DNA of 64,000 bases, taken from NCBI GenBank assembly GCA_958450365.1, contig CAUEEP010000733.1:992001-1056000 (forward strand), given 5' to 3'. A program made the translations under genes and the position numbers. Positions within the stretch are counted from its first letter, which is position 1; each line of letters opens with the position of its first letter. The DNA is from Mesorhabditis belari (lineage: Eukaryota; Nematoda; Chromadorea; Rhabditida; Rhabditidae). Of the stretch, positions 11,401-22,316 are shown in pieces. The notes under the pieces were generated by a model. It saw only the letters and a program-made list of their open reading frames with translations, had not been told where the DNA came from and made no database searches.

Positions 11401-13552
11401 AAATAAGGCGTTTGTTCGCGGACGATTTGCCGGAATTTCAAGTATAAAAATTTTTTGCGTCTATCTATGGTCCTTATTTTTAAATAATCTGCACAGCAAA
11501 TAAATTTATATGTATGAGTTTTCTATGGGGCTAGCATCAAAAAGTATTTTTTAATATTCATTTTTGGTACAGTAAAATTCAAATAGGTACTCAATTTTCT
11601 AACTCTCATGATTTTTTGCAGAAGCGGCCTATGCCATTGAACCTCGCTACCAAATAGTTTAAAAGTTCTACTATTTTCTATGGTATTCTTTATTGAGCTG
11701 AAACAAGATTCAGTTTTTGAGCTTTGGCCAACTCTAGAGTGACAAAACTTTTGGTGCACCCTGTATAACCCAATAATAAACAAAGCATGCAAGCCAGGAT
11801 AAAATCTTTCTTACAGGATCTTTGGCTATGAGGGTGAGCTCGGACAAACGGTGAAATACGTGAACTGGCTGAGCGAGATCCGCGCCGGTTTGATGGCCTT
11901 GGAGTTCTACAATGCGGATTTGCAGAAATGGGGACAGGTGAGGTTTAATAAGGGAATACTGTATCAAAATATGCAATTGAAGTGGTATAAATGCAAATTC
12001 CAGGCTCACTGCTACGCTCGCTACGTTCTGACTCAAGTGTGCCTGGAAGCCGGCCAAGAATTTGTGACCATTGAGGAAGTGGTGAGTGAAAACTTTAAAT
12101 TTCAAAGATCAATCTTAATTATAAGTATAAGAATGGCTATTCAACTATAATATTTTATTTATAGACTGGTGAAGATGGAAAACCTGATCTAAAATTCAAG
12201 CTTGATCAGAACAAGATCGACTCGGTTGGAAAGCCAGCTGTTCGGGAATTCTTGAAGAAGCTTCAGGTAAAATTTAAGAATTTTATCTATTGAATATTCA
12301 GTGCATACTTAACCTGACAACTTCATTTCCAGCACTACAAGACAACCGGTGATGCGGCTGGTGGAACGGCTTTGTTTGAGGGATATGGAAAGGTGAGTGA
12401 AGATAAAAATTTTGCAAAAAAAGACTTGATCTTAACATAGCGTAACATGAGATTAAGATTTATGTTTATGTTTATGAAGTTTATGAAAGTTTAACCAAAT
12501 TTCTTTTCAGGTGACCGAGAAAGAGCTCGTTTGGAGGAATATCTGCATCACTCGCCGCAAGCCTCGCCGTCTCTTCGTCCAAGCAAACACCCGGCTCAAT
12601 GGAGAGAAAAGTTGGTCTAAATGTTTAAAAAATTTGGCTTCTTTTTTTAAAATTTTTAAACCAAGTATTCATTTTTCCTTTTCCAGATGCCGAACTTGTC
12701 ACTTATCCAGAGACTTTTGAGGGAATCATCGCTTCTTTCGTTGAGAGGTTGGTAACCTGATAAATATTAGGTTGGCCGATATGTATTTGGGCATTTCATT
12801 TGAAAAGCTGTTTAGAAATAACCAATTCATCGATTGACTTCGGGTTGCTCCATTAGAAAAATCCACTATTTTCCAACAAAATAGCGTTCAAATTTTATGA
12901 AAATCTTTTGTCTCTGATTTTTTTTATGGGGGCGCGAAGTCGGGTGGTCAAAAAAGGCGACAACCCGAAGGCCCAATTTAGGGGCTTTGGTCCACAGAAA
13001 CGTGTGTAGATAAAATAAAAGATAGATAATAGTTTTTAGTTTTTGCACTCGAATGTGCTGGGAAATGAACCTAAATTATCTTGAATAGATAGAAAAATGA
13101 ATAAGAAACATTTGTATTTAGAACCAATTGTAGGTCAATTGGTGAATTTGTTATTTGTAAACGCTAGTAGAAAAAAGTGTCCAAGGACCTATCGGCCAAC
13201 CTAATAGATTAGACGTTTTGACTCTTCTTTAGTAATTGACAAAGTAAAAAATCTAAGCCTGAATAATCTAAGCAAAACAATGTTGTCTAAAACGAAAAGC
13301 AAAGCCGATTATTTTCTGTGCAATACGCTTGTACCAAGAACTACAACCTAAAATGAATAAGCTTTTGAAATAAAAATTACTAACTTCTAACTAACTCAGT
13401 TAGTGAACTCTTAGACTCTCAGTTAAAATCCAAACGTGTTAAAACAATTGTGATCTCAAAATTTGAGGTACGACTCGGCTGCCATCGACGATCTCGAGCT
13501 CTGCTGGAAGGAGCAAAAGAAATGGTGGCCCACCGCTTTTGGAAAACACTAA
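8473..13552 (+). CDS. dpp-3: Dipeptidyl peptidase III, 22 exons, complete
   Basis: A zinc aminopeptidase (family M49) that removes dipeptides from the N-termini of short peptides in the cytosol. Exons: 8473-8554, 8663-8742, 8842-8928, 9014-9133, 9327-9461, 9501-9608, 9693-9753, 9856-9953, 10036-10125, 10166-10315, 10411-10478, 10570-10652, 10719-10864, 10907-11017, 11084-11208, 11817-11937, 12004-12081, 12165-12266, 12333-12392, 12511-12610, 12687-12747, 13468-13552. All phases join and give 716 residues, close to the usual 720-740. The zinc signature HELLGH is at residues 440-445 and the EECRAE motif at 496-501, so predicted ligands are H440, H445 and E497, with E441 catalytic. Conserved blocks [14 protein letters not shown] and [16 protein letters not shown] are present. 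Introns 15 and 21 carry transposon relics. There is no signal peptide. It appears functional. Confidence 0.93.
11230..11763. mobile_element. Non-autonomous Tc1/mariner-type element in dpp-3 intron 15
   Basis: Imperfect inverted ends: the left starts CAGGGTGCGTCAAAAGTTCT and the right ends AACTTTTGGTGCACCCTG. Both are flanked by TA, the usual target duplication for this superfamily. At 534 bp it has no intact transposase frame. The left outer CAGGGTGCG is shared with the left end of the element at 53819-54382. Confidence 0.8.
12767..13204. mobile_element. Mariner-type MITE in dpp-3 intron 21
   Basis: 438 bp with imperfect inverted ends (TTAGGTTGGCCGATATG at the left, ATCGGCCAACCTAA at the right) and a TA at each flank. 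No transposase frame. The intron is otherwise short, so insertion explains its 720-bp length. Confidence 0.8.
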
Positions 13553-14084
13553 AAGCCATTTGATTTATTGATTAATTTATTCATTCTGATAATTTATAGG
13601 TTATTTCATCTTGTGATTAAATTTGGTGATTGTTAAGTTTTTAAAGAATAAACGAGTCTGTATGCAATGAAAAACAAACGGTCAACAAATCAATAACAAA
13701 CATTTAACAAGAATTGGAGAAGAAATGCCAAATTTGGTCCTGATATTTAAAGAATATAATTAATATTCTTTGACTAACAATCAGTCTCCTCCAAGTTTCA
13801 CATGTTTGAATAATAAAACAGCAAAAACGTATTTCTTTTGAAATCAGTGTTATTCCTACAAAACTAATGCCTCTTTGGCTTGGTTCTAACAATTGAAATT
13901 CTTAAATCGTTCGAAAAACATCAAAAAAAGGCAAATTGTAGAATAATTCTGCCTCATTTCACCCTTTTCCGTTCATTTTCCCCAGCTCTTATCTTTTGAA
14001 TGGAATAAAATTTCGAAAGAAATCGAATTTGGAAAACAGAGACATTATTGATTCTGAAATCCGCCCTTGAACAACCATCCGGCC
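13553..14084. other. 3' flank of dpp-3 and intergenic DNA
   Basis: AT-rich sequence with an AATAAA near 13650, a plausible polyadenylation signal for dpp-3. No gene seen. Confidence 0.4.
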
Positions 14085-15129
14085 TAATTTCCATTTCAAC
14101 TTTTTACCCTCAATTCTTCAGAATTCGATCTATGAACACTTATCGATCGAAGATTCGTTAAAATTTCTCCAAATCTTCAAAATCCCCCGACAACGAATCT
14201 TGTACAATGGCCCGTTTTCGAAAAATATCGACCGAATCGAGCTCACAACTTGGTATGAGAAAAGTTGATGATAAAAATCCTTCACACAGCCGATAAAAAA
14301 CAAAAGACAATAAAATTCGTCTCGAAATCAATTTTGTGCTTTTGGGAAACATGTGAGCTCAGAATTTATTTAAATCCTCGATTCGCCTCATTCCTCCAAC
14401 GAATAAAATTCTCGAAATCCCTGCAAATCTACATTTTCGATGCCCATTCGTCGAAAAATCACCAAAATTTAATCCCCTTTTTCAATTTTATACCGAAAAT
14501 CAAATATCTGAAAGATTTTGATCTTTCTATTGATAGATTTTCAACTTTTCAGAAACTTTATTCAGATTTTACTTCTAAAGTCTCCGGAGACTTCTCAATC
14601 ACGATAAATCAAACGAATTTTTTGGATGAATGGTGAAAAGAAGGGATTCTCAGATTCTATTCGAAAAAAGAGCTTTCTAACTGCTCTACTTTTACCGTAG
14701 CTCCAATTGAAACATTTTACGAGCCAACCTCTGAAATCAATCCAAAAATGATCATTGGCCATATCAGCCGCAACGTTCACTAGAACGTTAAATTTTTGCT
14801 TTTTTGAAAAACGATTCAATGAAAATTGTGACACAATTTATGTGCTTTCCGGTGAAATTCGCTCAAATGCGAAAACGTTACGGCAAACGCTGACAAAGAG
14901 ATTTCCACTTGGAGAAATCAGTGGACGCACGAAACAAGGACAAAAATATCTGCTAGCAGTTAAAATTGAACTCTCTCGAAGAAATGTGAAAGAAATCTCT
15001 CGAGGATGGACGATAAATGATTTTACGACGAAATTTTTCTATAGAGATAGCCGTCTTCTTTACATGTTCTCTCGTTTTCCCAAAAATCGCCACATTTTGT
15101 TGGTTGCTCCATTGAGACTCTTTGCTTGA
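14085..15129 (+). pseudogene. Divergent F-box-like gene, decayed
   Basis: A short F-box-like stretch begins near 14095 (motif FLPSILQNSIYEHLSIEDSL). It is followed by the frame ...RILYNGPFSKNIDRIELT, then stops and frame changes. Middle parts are readable in 14265-14636 (IPKIKYLKDFDLSIDRFSTF), and the C-terminal part in 14755-15129 (RRNVKEISRGWTINDFTTKF, then RLLYMFSRFPKNRHILLVA). The order and C-terminal pattern match the relatives at 17944 and 19791. Several disruptions mean it cannot encode a full protein. The Skp1-binding role is only inferred from the N-terminal pattern. Confidence 0.55.
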
Positions 15130-15246
15130 GTGCTTATTTGATTTCAAAAAATCACGATTTGCTTGCAATCGTAGACAGATTACTAACAAATTCCTAATCT
15201 GTCTTTTAACGTTTTTTGAATTATATTTTTGCTGTTTAAATTATCA

Positions 15247-15315
15247 CACTTGAAAACCTGCTCCATTGTGACGATTTTTGAACGTGTTGATGACCGATCG
15301 AGGAAAAATATCGTA
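15247..15315 (+). repeat. Direct repeat, copy A
   Basis: The block containing GAAAACCTGCTCCATTGTGA, then CGATTTTTGAACGTGTTGAT, recurs at 15815-15880 with a few changes. The two copies bracket the minisatellite at 15493-15676. Confidence 0.75.
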
Positions 15316-15492
15316 GATTTTTATTTGAATAACACAAAATGATAGACGTTTCAAGGAATGACAAAGAAATTTGAGTCAATTTTACGTTCTGCTAACGAAT
15401 GGAACTTGAAACAGAGCCAGAGCTCGAACTTGAAAGATTGAATTTTTCTCTTTTCATACATTTTAAGGTTTTCTTTTGTTGATAGACTTTTA

Positions 15493-15676
15493 GTTGTTGT
15501 TGTTGTTGTTTGTTGTTGTACTAATAAGTGTTTGTTGTTGTTGTACTAACAAGTGTTTGTTGTTATTGTACTAACAAGTGTTTGTTGTTGTACTAAGAAG
15601 TGTTTGTTGTTGTTGTACTAACAAGTGTTTGTTGTTATTGTACTAACAAGTGTTTGTTGTTGTTGTACTAACAAGA
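15493..15676 (+). repeat. Minisatellite, about 25-30 bp unit
   Basis: Seven or so units of the pattern GTGTTTGTTGTTGTTGTACT followed by AACAA, varying by GTT number and an A/T change. It has no spacer/repeat alternation, so it is not a CRISPR array. Confidence 0.85.
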
Positions 15677-15814
15677 TAGACTTGTTGATAGACTTTTAAG
15701 TTAAGAACAATAAAAATCACAGTAACAAAAAGATTAAAGCTATAGATTGAGGTCATAAAAACTGGGTGCTATTGAGAGAAAATGATCAATTAATAGAACG
15801 ATAAAAATGAAATC

Positions 15815-15880
15815 ACATTTGAAAACCTGCTCCATTGTGACGATTTTTGAACGTGTTGATGATCGATCAAGGAAAAAAAC
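15815..15880 (+). repeat. Direct repeat, copy B
   Basis: Second copy of the block at 15247-15315, same orientation, with changes such as GATCGATCAAGG for GACCGATCGAGG. Confidence 0.75.
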
Positions 15881-16193
15881 CCCAGAAATGTGACTTTCAT
15901 CGAAAAGACAACTAAAATTTTCAAACTTGTTCTTGAAAAAAATATTTTGAATAGATTTTTCTATGCAAGATGCTTTTAAAAAGAAATCTCATAGTGATTT
16001 TTGAATTAAAAATAGATTTTAAATGTTAAAAGATCTTGTTCCTGTTGGCTATGGATTGAATTTTCAAGAGATTTAGTGAATTTTTCTGAAACTGACCGGG
16101 TTTTTTTGCGGTGAGACGAGATTAGGAATGTATTGAGAATAAAGGAAATTGGAAAATATGAATCACTCATCGGAATCTGTACTCTCAGGAAGA

Positions 16194-16589
16194 TCAACGG
16201 CTTTTTTGGTGGTATGAGCACTGGGGAAGAGCAGTCACTGTCTTGGTGGCTGTCTGAGGCTTCTTTGAAGCATTGTTGGCTTTCTTTGCTCCTTTCTTTG
16301 CAGCGGATTTCTTTGGCTCTTCCGGCTCATCATCTGAATACTCAGAAACATTGGATTGTTCGGATTCGGACTCATCCGGCATAGCAACAATGCTCTTCAA
16401 AGCCGTTTGACGTCGAACGTTTCCCCTTTTTGGTAATGGTCCAGTGCTTTTGCAAGCGGTTTGTCTCTTTGGAGCACGAGATTTCTTAGACTCTTCTTCG
16501 AAATCAGAGTCCGAATTGTCTGGGAGTGGAACGGATGCTTTGGTGGAAAGATCTTCCGTGTTACGACCAGTTCGACTTCTTGGTGCCAT
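16194..16589 (-). CDS. Small charged, probably nuclear protein of unknown function
   Basis: 131 residues from the ATG at 16589 (MAPRSRTGRNTEDLST...). Low complexity: acidic Ser/Asp/Glu patches alternate with Lys/Arg/Ala-rich stretches (EEPKKSAAKKGAKKANNASK). A loose motif of the form K-x-x-V-x-x-P-[DE]-x-[SD]-[SE]-[SD]-[DE] recurs (ASVPLPDNSDSDFEE; SIVAMPDESESEQ). A third copy (KKAVDLPESTDSDE then stop) is encoded in another frame just before 16140, so the present C-terminus, ALPQCSYHQKSR, is probably a frameshift product. The composition suggests a chromatin-associated or disordered nuclear protein, but no domain supports that. The frame extends upstream of the ATG only through a TTG. Confidence 0.5.
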   Translation of the reverse strand: MAPRSRTGRNTEDLSTKASVPLPDNSDSDFEEESKKSRAPKRQTACKSTGPLPKRGNVRRQTALKSIVAMPDESESEQSNVSEYSDDEPEEPKKSAAKKGAKKANNASKKPQTATKTVTALPQCSYHQKSR

Positions 16590-17138
16590 CACGATAGAAA
16601 ATTGGAGAAAATGCGTTTTGAATAACAAATGAAGGGCAATTTAAAAAGATAATTACGCGCGGATTTGTGGTTTTGAGTGGAAAAGAAACACAGAGAAAGG
16701 GGGGAAGGGGTACGGTGAAAAGAGTGTGATTTCAAGAAAATTTCCCTCGAAAAGCCCAATATTCGATACTTTATGACAAGCTAAATGTGTAAATTTAACA
16801 GGCTTTTCTATTCCTTTTTGTAAAGAAAGGCTTTTTGTATTGGTTCGGGTAATGCGAGGAATTCATGTAAGAGAAATGAAAAGAAATGAAATGAGATGAG
16901 GTGACAAATGAGGGTTCTTTGTATTCTTGAAAAAATGATTCCGAAACGAAATTTTAACTTGAATAAAATGAAGAAGTTGTCTCGTTTCTTACTTTTATCT
17001 GTCATTTTCATTCTCGTAAGCCAATGAGAAAGTCGAAAATCGCAAGCAAATTTTCTTTTCTTTTACATCTTTCGAAATTAGGAAAAAGTAAAGGATTGCG
17101 AAAAACTGGATAGCTTTTCGAAACAATTACACAATTAC
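16590..17138. other. Intergenic DNA
   Basis: Flank between the small charged protein gene and the hairpin element. I see no supported gene. Confidence 0.35.
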
Positions 17139-17745
17139 GCTAACATCGATGAGCTGAGATATTTGTGAGCTTTGTAAATATGGATAAAACTTGATTCTTG
17201 ATGGGTTTCTTCTACATTTTCCGGCAAAACAATTTGTAAACTTGAACGGAATCATTAAAATTGTCAAAATCTGTTTATTGCAAAGCTACCACACAAAGTT
17301 TTAACTTTTATCTACCTCTTTGAGCTTACCAAAACCCTTTAAATCTAGCAGTGACTTGGGGTATATCTCGAGGATTCCGGCTGTGTTCAGAGGCTAATTA
17401 AGGTTGGGTTTAAGCATAAAAGTTAACCAAAATAGCAAATTACTTTGATTTGTTTAAATGGGAATAGTTTTTCAGATATATAAATGACGCACGTCCTCGG
17501 CGGAGACAACTCTTACGAACTGAATAGAACATTGTGCTGTCACTGGTTTTTAAAACCGTTTTTTTTGGTGATTTCCAGTGCCAAGACGCTCTGATAGCTT
17601 TGCAATAAACAGATTTTGACAATTTTAAATGATTCCGTTCAAGTTTACAAATTGTTTTGCCGGAAAATGTAGAAGAAACCCATCAAGAATCAAGTTTTAT
17701 CCATATTTACAAAGCTCACAAATATCTCAGCTCATCGACGTTAGC
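17139..17745. mobile_element. Fold-back element with about 150-bp arms
   Basis: Arm 17139-17287 is an inverted copy of 17596-17745 with very few mismatches (outer ends GCTAACATCGATGAGCTGAG and CTCAGCTCATCGACGTTAGC). The loop is about 310 bases. No coding sequence. This is the structure of a long-inverted-repeat MITE or fold-back element. Confidence 0.85.
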
Positions 17746-17943
17746 GTTTAAAGCAATTCTTGGTGAGAGTACCGTGAATTAAACCTTATCAATGCAGAAT
17801 CAACTACGAAGTACTACCATTGCCCATTGCATTCAATTGTTGAAATGCCATGAGCAAAAACTCAACCAGTTCATTTCATTTTACGCTTTTTTTACACCTC
17901 TTGGCCCATTCATTCAATTCTTTTTTTAAAAATCACTAAAATA

Positions 17944-18810
17944 ATGCTTTTCAAATTCTCCCTTCCATCTTTACCCACTGAACTTCGCAAAGAAGTCTAC
18001 AATCACCTAGAATTCAGACCACCACTGACCAAAGCCAACAAAGAAATTCGCCAATGGATCCACAAAAGTAATTTTTTACCGAAACGAGCCCAAATAATGC
18101 ATTTTTCCATTAACAGAGTTTTCACGAAAGAATTTTGCGAAGGCGACCCAGAATCGTACATCAATTACGAAGTGAATCTGAAATTCCATCCATCTTCCAA
18201 TTCAATGCACTTTATCTCGACGAATTTCACCTCCTTTGTTGGTTCAATTCAAATTCTGTTTCGAATTTTAGAATCAAGAATGGAATGTCGTGTCTTGACA
18301 TGGAAATGCTCAAAGGACTCGATTTATTATTTCTCGAATTTTATCTCGAAAATCCCCAATTCGATTGAACTCGTTTTCATCAGTGATAATAAAGCAATTG
18401 ATTGGGCTTCGGATTTTCGTCGTTTTGTCAACATTTCCACTCAAAATGAAACAACTTTCATTTACAAATCTGATCGAGTTTTCGAGTGGAAAGTCGATAC
18501 TGAAAGATTTTACAAAAAGATGATTGAAATTATAGCTGAAATTGAGGGGATCGAGCAAATTCCATCTGACTCACTTGCTGCCAAAAAGCTCAATGATTCG
18601 CTCGGTCAACAACGAGAATTCCCGACTTTTATGAGAGAAATAGATCGCTTTTTTGGCAGAAATAATGAACGTTTTCTTATTTCGAATCAAATGTATTTTG
18701 TGCATCAATTCTCAGAAAATCACTATCGAATTCTGAATCCAATTTCCTTTTGGGCTGACTCGATCGATCGAATTGATGCAGCTTGCATACTCAAGATATT
18801 CAAAAACTGA
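17944..18810 (+). CDS. Divergent F-box-like protein, intact
   Basis: A 288-residue single-exon protein from the ATG at 17944. Residues 8-30 look like a short F-box (LPSLPTELRKEVYNHLEFRP), expected to bind Skp1 if functional. The rest is a family-specific region with the block KIPNSIELVFISDN and a C-terminal NHYRILNPISFW...ILKIF segment. Both have counterparts in the gene at 19791 (EIPSNIDLVFISAY; NRSRILVTNLVR...VMKTF). No signal peptide or membrane segment. Neighbours on both sides are relatives, which indicates tandem duplication. The assignment rests on pattern only, because these F-boxes are weak. Confidence 0.6.
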   Translation: MLFKFSLPSLPTELRKEVYNHLEFRPPLTKANKEIRQWIHKSNFLPKRAQIMHFSINRVFTKEFCEGDPESYINYEVNLKFHPSSNSMHFISTNFTSFVGSIQILFRILESRMECRVLTWKCSKDSIYYFSNFISKIPNSIELVFISDNKAIDWASDFRRFVNISTQNETTFIYKSDRVFEWKVDTERFYKKMIEIIAEIEGIEQIPSDSLAAKKLNDSLGQQREFPTFMREIDRFFGRNNERFLISNQMYFVHQFSENHYRILNPISFWADSIDRIDAACILKIFKN

Positions 18811-18946
18811 CTGTAGTGAGTATAAAGTGCTTTACGTTTCCAATATTGCTTTTTTTTTGTTGCCTTCTTTCTCAAACTTGATCCTCTAAACGATTTTCAT
18901 TTCCATTCTCTCAGTTTCAAAATTTTTTAGATGTTGAGAATAAATA

Positions 18947-19463
18947 TTGGGTTGGTGAGAATGAAATGGAACTTTAAAGACACTTTTTGCACGGATAAAG
19001 CCTTCTTTAAATACACGTTTTATTTTATCAAAAGGGTCCACCATTTCTCTACAAAATGACTTTTGAGATATTCGACAAAGCTTTGCTTTCGTCGAGTTTA
19101 TGGACTCCCAAACGCAGCTAGTCAAAATGGCAAAGAGTTCGACTCATCTTTTGAACGGTTTCTTCTACATAACCCTCCTTGGGTGTCTACAGCAAAAAGA
19201 TAGAGCACACTCAATTACATAAGTTGCCAAATTTTCAGGAAGATCCCTCCAACCGTTTTTTCTAGATGACAGTTTATAGATTTTGTGAAAAAAAAATGCC
19301 TTTTTTTGAGCTGAGGCCCTGTTTGAGTTCCCTTTTAAATATCATTTTGTAGAGAATTAGTTAACCTTTTCACTGATTTCAAACGTGTATCATTTGACAA
19401 AGTCCGCTAGAAGTTTTAGAAGTTTCTTTGATTTTCGGTGCCATTTCATTCTCCTCAACCCCA
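18947..19463. mobile_element. Mariner-type MITE
   Basis: 517 bp with inverted ends TTGGGTTGGTGAGAATGAAA and CATTTCATTCTCCTCAACCC(CA), flanked by TA. No transposase. The first 12 bases (TTGGGTTGGTGA) equal the left end of the mariner at 59903, so that kind of transposase could have moved it. Confidence 0.85.
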
Positions 19464-19790
19464 TATATTCTTACTCAAAAGCTTCCCAAAGCTCACATTG
19501 TCACTAACAAAGACGACAACAAAAAGAGCTTGTAGAGATAAGCTTGAAAAACTTTATCAAGTTTAATGTTTCGACAACTTGATGAAGGAACTACTGATGA
19601 ATTGTGGCGCCAAGATTTTATTACCTCCCATCTTTAGAACAAAAGAGTTTGCGCGACGCTCGCCTTTCTTGCATTCTTGCCCTTTCTACCGTAATCTCCC
19701 GCCACTTTTGGAACACCCGGGCCTCTTTTCCTTTTAAAGATCAACTCTTACAAAACTATTATTTTACTGAATTTGATCTATTTTTGCACA

Positions 19791-21018
19791 ATGCCTTCAA
19801 AATTCGCAATCTCAACTCTTCCAAAAACGCTGAAAAATGAAATATTCAAATACACTCACCCGGAAAATTCATTATTGAGGGTAAACCGAGAAATCCGAGC
19901 ATTTTACCTACAAAATCGTCTTTTCCCTGGCAGAACTCAAGAAATCGAATTCTGGATTAAAGAGAGCTTTTCCCCGGATCTTCTCACCCTAAACATCAGA
20001 ATTTGGCCATTTTCCTTTGTGCTCACTTTAACGGATGAAATCGTGCAGTTTGGAAAAGCTTTGAAACGAGACTGGACTCGAGTCTCATCTCGCGTTCTGA
20101 ATGCTCAAAAACGCGCAACTTCTTCTACTATCTATAGAAAGCTTTACAGCTTTATATTCGAAAAAATGTGCAACCTATTGGAATCTTTCATTTCAATCGA
20201 TCGTCAAAGCTCTATCGAGAGTCGAAACTCGAACGATCACTATTGGATCTCATTTAAATAATAGTCAAGTGAATATCAATGAAATGAACAAAACATTGAG
20301 GAAAATTGAGGAAATTTGCGAAAAGATTCAGCCAGAGAAGATTTTCCTTGAATTCGTTAGCCCTTTCCATATTCAACCGATATTTCCATTATTTACAAAA
20401 TCTTTTCCAAAACTTGAGCTAAAATTGGATACTGTTGATCCAGATGAAGAAACCAGGAAATTTATTCAAAATGTTTTCAAAAATCTGAATTCCAAACTTA
20501 AAATGATCACTTGCCGAGCACCAATTGAGTCAATTCTTGAATCGATTTCAGAAATCCCATCAAATATCGATTTGGTATTCATTTCAGCTTACGATAGACC
20601 AATAGCTCAGCTCTTTTTTCAACAACTTATCGAATCAACTCTTGAAAAAGATTCACTGTTCATTTACACTTCAAATCATTTATTTGGTGACACTGTAAGT
20701 ATTCAAAAAGTAAACAAAAAGCTTTTAGAAGAAATCAATAAAATAAAACCCATCCAGAAAGTTAAAGGAAACTCAAAATTGGTGAAATCAGCGGAGAGAT
20801 ATTTGGAAGAACGGAGAAAAGACAGAAATTTTGGAAAAGAACTAGAACAAGTTCTATCTTCTGAACTGATTTTGGAAAAGAAATGGTTTCTCTTGAAATT
20901 TTCCCCAAATCGATCACGAATTTTGGTGACGAATCTTGTCCGGATTTCCCTTGGAACCCCATTTGTTTCCATCGTTTGTGTGATGAAAACGTTTCATAAT
21001 TTTCAGCTGAATTTTTAA
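19791..21018 (+). pseudogene. Divergent F-box-like gene with one frameshift
   Basis: The frame from the ATG at 19791 gives an F-box-like N-terminus (AISTLPKTLKNEIFKYTHPE; VNREIRAFYLQNRLFPGR) and runs to 20261. The C-terminal two thirds lies in another frame that ends at 21018 and contains EIPSNIDLVFISAY and FLLKFSPNRSRILVTNLVRI, both matched by the gene at 17944. The two frames overlap around 20101-20261. I found no intron with a usable acceptor to connect them, so a single indel (a real mutation or a sequence error) is the simplest reading. Apart from that it looks intact, so it may be a very recent pseudogene. Confidence 0.55.
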
Positions 21019-21493
21019 AGAAAAATCTCATCTTTGGATTATTCAGGTTAATTTATCTAAAATTTATTGCCTTTAATTCCTCAAGTTATTTATTTCATTG
21101 CTTTATTATTTATTTCAGTTATTTAGTTATTTATTTCATTACGCTTTAATTTGCTACTCAATGAGTTTCTTCGCTCCGCACTAGCGCCAACAATTTAAGG
21201 TAGATAACTAAACTTAAAGATAATGCGCCATAAGCTTTTACTTTGATAAATAGTTTCGAAGTTCAATATTTGCTTAACTAAACTTTTTACTAATATTTCT
21301 GCTCTGAATGATGAAAAAGCCAATTATCTGTTTGTCAATTATCTGTTTGTCAATTACTTTAATAAATTATACCAAACTTGTACATTTTCGAATACACATT
21401 TATTCAAAATCACACATTCAAAGATATAAATACCATATGTTTTTGTAGTGCTAAAAGACTGAAATTTTCCCGACAAAATTGGGCAAGAGTCGT
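21019..21493. other. Intergenic DNA
   Basis: AT-rich, with short direct repeats of TTATTTATTTCA and CAATTATCTGTTTGT. No gene seen. Confidence 0.4.
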
Positions 21494-22316
21494 TCAAAAG
21501 GTAAAGCCGGGGAGTGAGTGAGCAATGCTTCTTTTAACTGTGAAGATCATCTGCGCAGATGCACAGTTCAATCGAAAAATAGATCCGAAAATATCCACCG
21601 CCAACCGCTGCACATGAAGAGCATTCACAATCAGCTGGCGATCATTTATTGGGCAGAGTTGAAAGGGTGATCCTAGTAGAACAAGGAAAATGATAAGAAC
21701 AATGATCAAGAAAAAACAACCATTACAACAATTTTTGTCCCATTAACAGTGCTGCTTGATTGACCAATCCGAGTCTTTCTGGCATTCGAACTTAGCACAA
21801 AATTAGCAAAATAGGATGCAAAAACAATTTAAGCAACAGTACTTTGAACTAAAAACTAGATCTAAAGCAAACCCTGATGTTAGTTTTCGGTGCATAATGG
21901 CCGGGGCAGGGATCGGTGTCCGTGCAGAGATTCGGCAAGAGTGGTTTACAAAGCTGAACTCCCAGACAATCGGCATCGCTGTCACAAAGGCTCATCGTCG
22001 CCTACAAAGTGTGTATTGACATAGCACAAGCTACTAGATTCTTGCACATTGTCCTGTCTTGAGTGCACCAAGTGCATGTAAGCTTCGGCTTCTTATTTGA
22101 CTAGGTTCTTCAACCAGATCTGGTGCTACTAGCTTTTGCTTATTTGACTTCATTCCCTCTATTTCTCGTTGGATTTGATTGGCAACCTTTGAAACATTGA
22201 GCATTGTATTAGCCAAACTTTCAACTTTTACTGGAATCGCATCGAACTTGTTATTGATGTGTTCTCTTACATCTCCGAGCCGTTTTCGCGCCAGTCCTTC
22301 TAAACCGCACGTAAAT
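21494..22316 (-). CDS. Possible gene(s), including a Cys-rich segment; structure unresolved
   Basis: Three minus-strand stretches look protein-coding but I could not join them safely. (1) 22034-22316: helical and charged, motif RKRLGDVREHINNKFDAIPV, then NVSKVANQIQREIEGMKSNK. (2) About 22010-21850: after a TTTGTAG acceptor, a Cys-rich frame starting MSLCDSDADCLGVQLCKPLL and continuing PNLCTDTDPCPGHY, spaced like a small secreted disulphide module. (3) 21709-21494: a hydrophobic start, MIIVLIIFLVLLGSPFQLCP, resembling a signal peptide, with a Cys-rich alternative frame downstream. They may belong to one secreted protein or to two genes. No family recognised. Confidence 0.25.

Noticed and set aside
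15493..15676. CRISPR-like periodic repeat
   Set aside because: The units are contiguous GTT-rich minisatellite repeats with no unique spacers, in a eukaryotic genome.
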